Source of the DNA: Anaerolineales bacterium UBA6131
Lineage (GTDB): Bacteria; Chloroflexota; Anaerolineae; UBA2200
Assembly: GCA_002435875.1 (NCBI GenBank)
Contig: DIVN01000273.1
Span: 4,599-10,135, forward strand
DNA: 5,537 nt
Direction: 5' to 3'
The translations under genes and the position numbers were made by a program. Shown piece by piece: positions 5,065 through 5,537 of this stretch (its first letter is position 1; every line of letters begins with the position of its first letter). A model generated the notes under the pieces. That model was not told the origin of the DNA. It ran no database searches and was given only the letters and a program-made list of their open reading frames with translations.

Positions 5065-5537
5065 ATGGTAGAAACCGTGCCTGCTCTTGAAATGCGCAAC
5101 ATCACCAAGACCTTTCCGGGCGTGGTCGCCAACAAGGATTGCTCTATCTCTATCGCCAAGGGCGAGATCCATGCCATCGTGGGCGAGAATGGAGCGGGCA
5201 AGTCGACCCTCATGAAGATCGCCGGCGGCCTCTATGAGGCCGACTCGGGCGAGATCCTGGTCGACGGTGTGCCCCGGCGCCTGCGCAACACCCTGGATGC
5301 CTTTCGCTGCGGCATCGCGATGGTCCACCAGGAGTTTATGCTGCTGAATTCACTGACCGTGCTGGAGAACATCACGCTGGGCTTCGAGCCCACCGACAAA
5401 CTCAAGGCGCTCGACCGCAGGTCCGCCGCGATCAAAGCCAAGGAAGTAGCCGAAAAGTACGGTCTGCACGTTCCGCTCAATGCCAGGGTCGGAGGGCTGC
5501 CCGTGGCCGTGCGCCAGCAGGTGGAGATTGTCAAAGC
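5065..5537 (+). CDS. Sugar/nucleoside ABC transporter ATP-binding protein, 3'-partial
   Basis: The frame is open from ATG 5065 to the right edge, with 157 complete codons visible. The visible part is the first nucleotide-binding domain of an ABC importer ATPase: ALEMRNITKTFPGVVANKD, Walker A GENGAGKST with K46, the Q-loop VHQEFML with Q89, and the start of the signature helix LPVAVRQQVEIVKA (from residue 145). The form VHQEFMLL and the LPV-type signature without LSGGQ are typical of the double-domain RbsA/YufO-type ATPases (about 500 residues) that work with ribose- or BMP-type binding proteins, so a second domain and permease genes are expected downstream. A148 stands where relatives usually have glycine. 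It would power uptake of the ligand captured by the lipoprotein encoded just upstream. Walker B, the H-loop and domain two are beyond the window. Confidence 0.95.
   Translation, partial: MVETVPALEMRNITKTFPGVVANKDCSISIAKGEIHAIVGENGAGKSTLMKIAGGLYEADSGEILVDGVPRRLRNTLDAFRCGIAMVHQEFMLLNSLTVLENITLGFEPTDKLKALDRRSAAIKAKEVAEKYGLHVPLNARVGGLPVAVRQQVEIVK

Noticed and set aside
2..5537. CRISPR arrays, tRNA or rRNA genes, insertion sequences, toxin-antitoxin or defence genes
   Set aside because: No regularly spaced repeats, transposase-like frames, terminal repeats or RNA-gene patterns were seen. The ARH-fold protein has no adjacent ADP-ribosylating toxin that would suggest a toxin-antitoxin role.

Overview
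The window is a GC-rich bacterial segment in which every credible gene lies on the + strand, in one tightly packed cluster: a GntR/HutC-type regulator (5' end cut off by the window), a PfkB-family sugar kinase, an ADP-ribosylglycohydrolase-family enzyme, a second paralogous PfkB-family kinase, a BMP/PnrA-type substrate-binding lipoprotein, and the start of its ABC-transporter ATPase (3' end cut off by the window). Nothing in the window fixes the taxon. The lipoprotein with a short Ala/Thr/Pro linker, a BMP-type importer beside PfkB kinases and ADP-ribosylglycohydrolase-like proteins, and the high GC content would suit Chloroflexota or a similar free-living heterotroph, but this is only an inference.

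Layout. 2-766: regulator with winged HTH plus UTRA effector domain. 832-1773: kinase 1, TTG start. 1837-2880: ADP-ribosylglycohydrolase-like protein with both metal-binding acidic motifs. 2891-3796: kinase 2, only 10 nt after the previous stop. 3797-3920: the longest non-coding gap (124 nt), with an interrupted inverted repeat, a short palindrome and the strong ribosome binding site of the lipoprotein gene. 3921-4958: substrate-binding lipoprotein. 4959-5064: intercistronic region with an 8-bp hairpin and a perfect 32-nt palindrome. 5065 to the end: ABC ATPase, ending at its signature motif. Permease genes are expected just beyond the right edge.

How the genes may work together (inference). 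The BMP-type importer probably brings in a nucleoside-like or other ribosyl compound. The ADP-ribosylglycohydrolase-like enzyme would cleave its N-glycosidic bond. One or both PfkB kinases would phosphorylate the released sugar, or the nucleoside itself. The UTRA regulator would sense a pathway metabolite. The most distinctive features are the hydrolase gene flanked by two paralogous kinases whose sugar-binding motifs differ, and a substrate-binding protein whose ligand-contact segments differ from the usual BMP pattern. Together they suggest a catabolic pathway whose substrate cannot be assigned from sequence alone.
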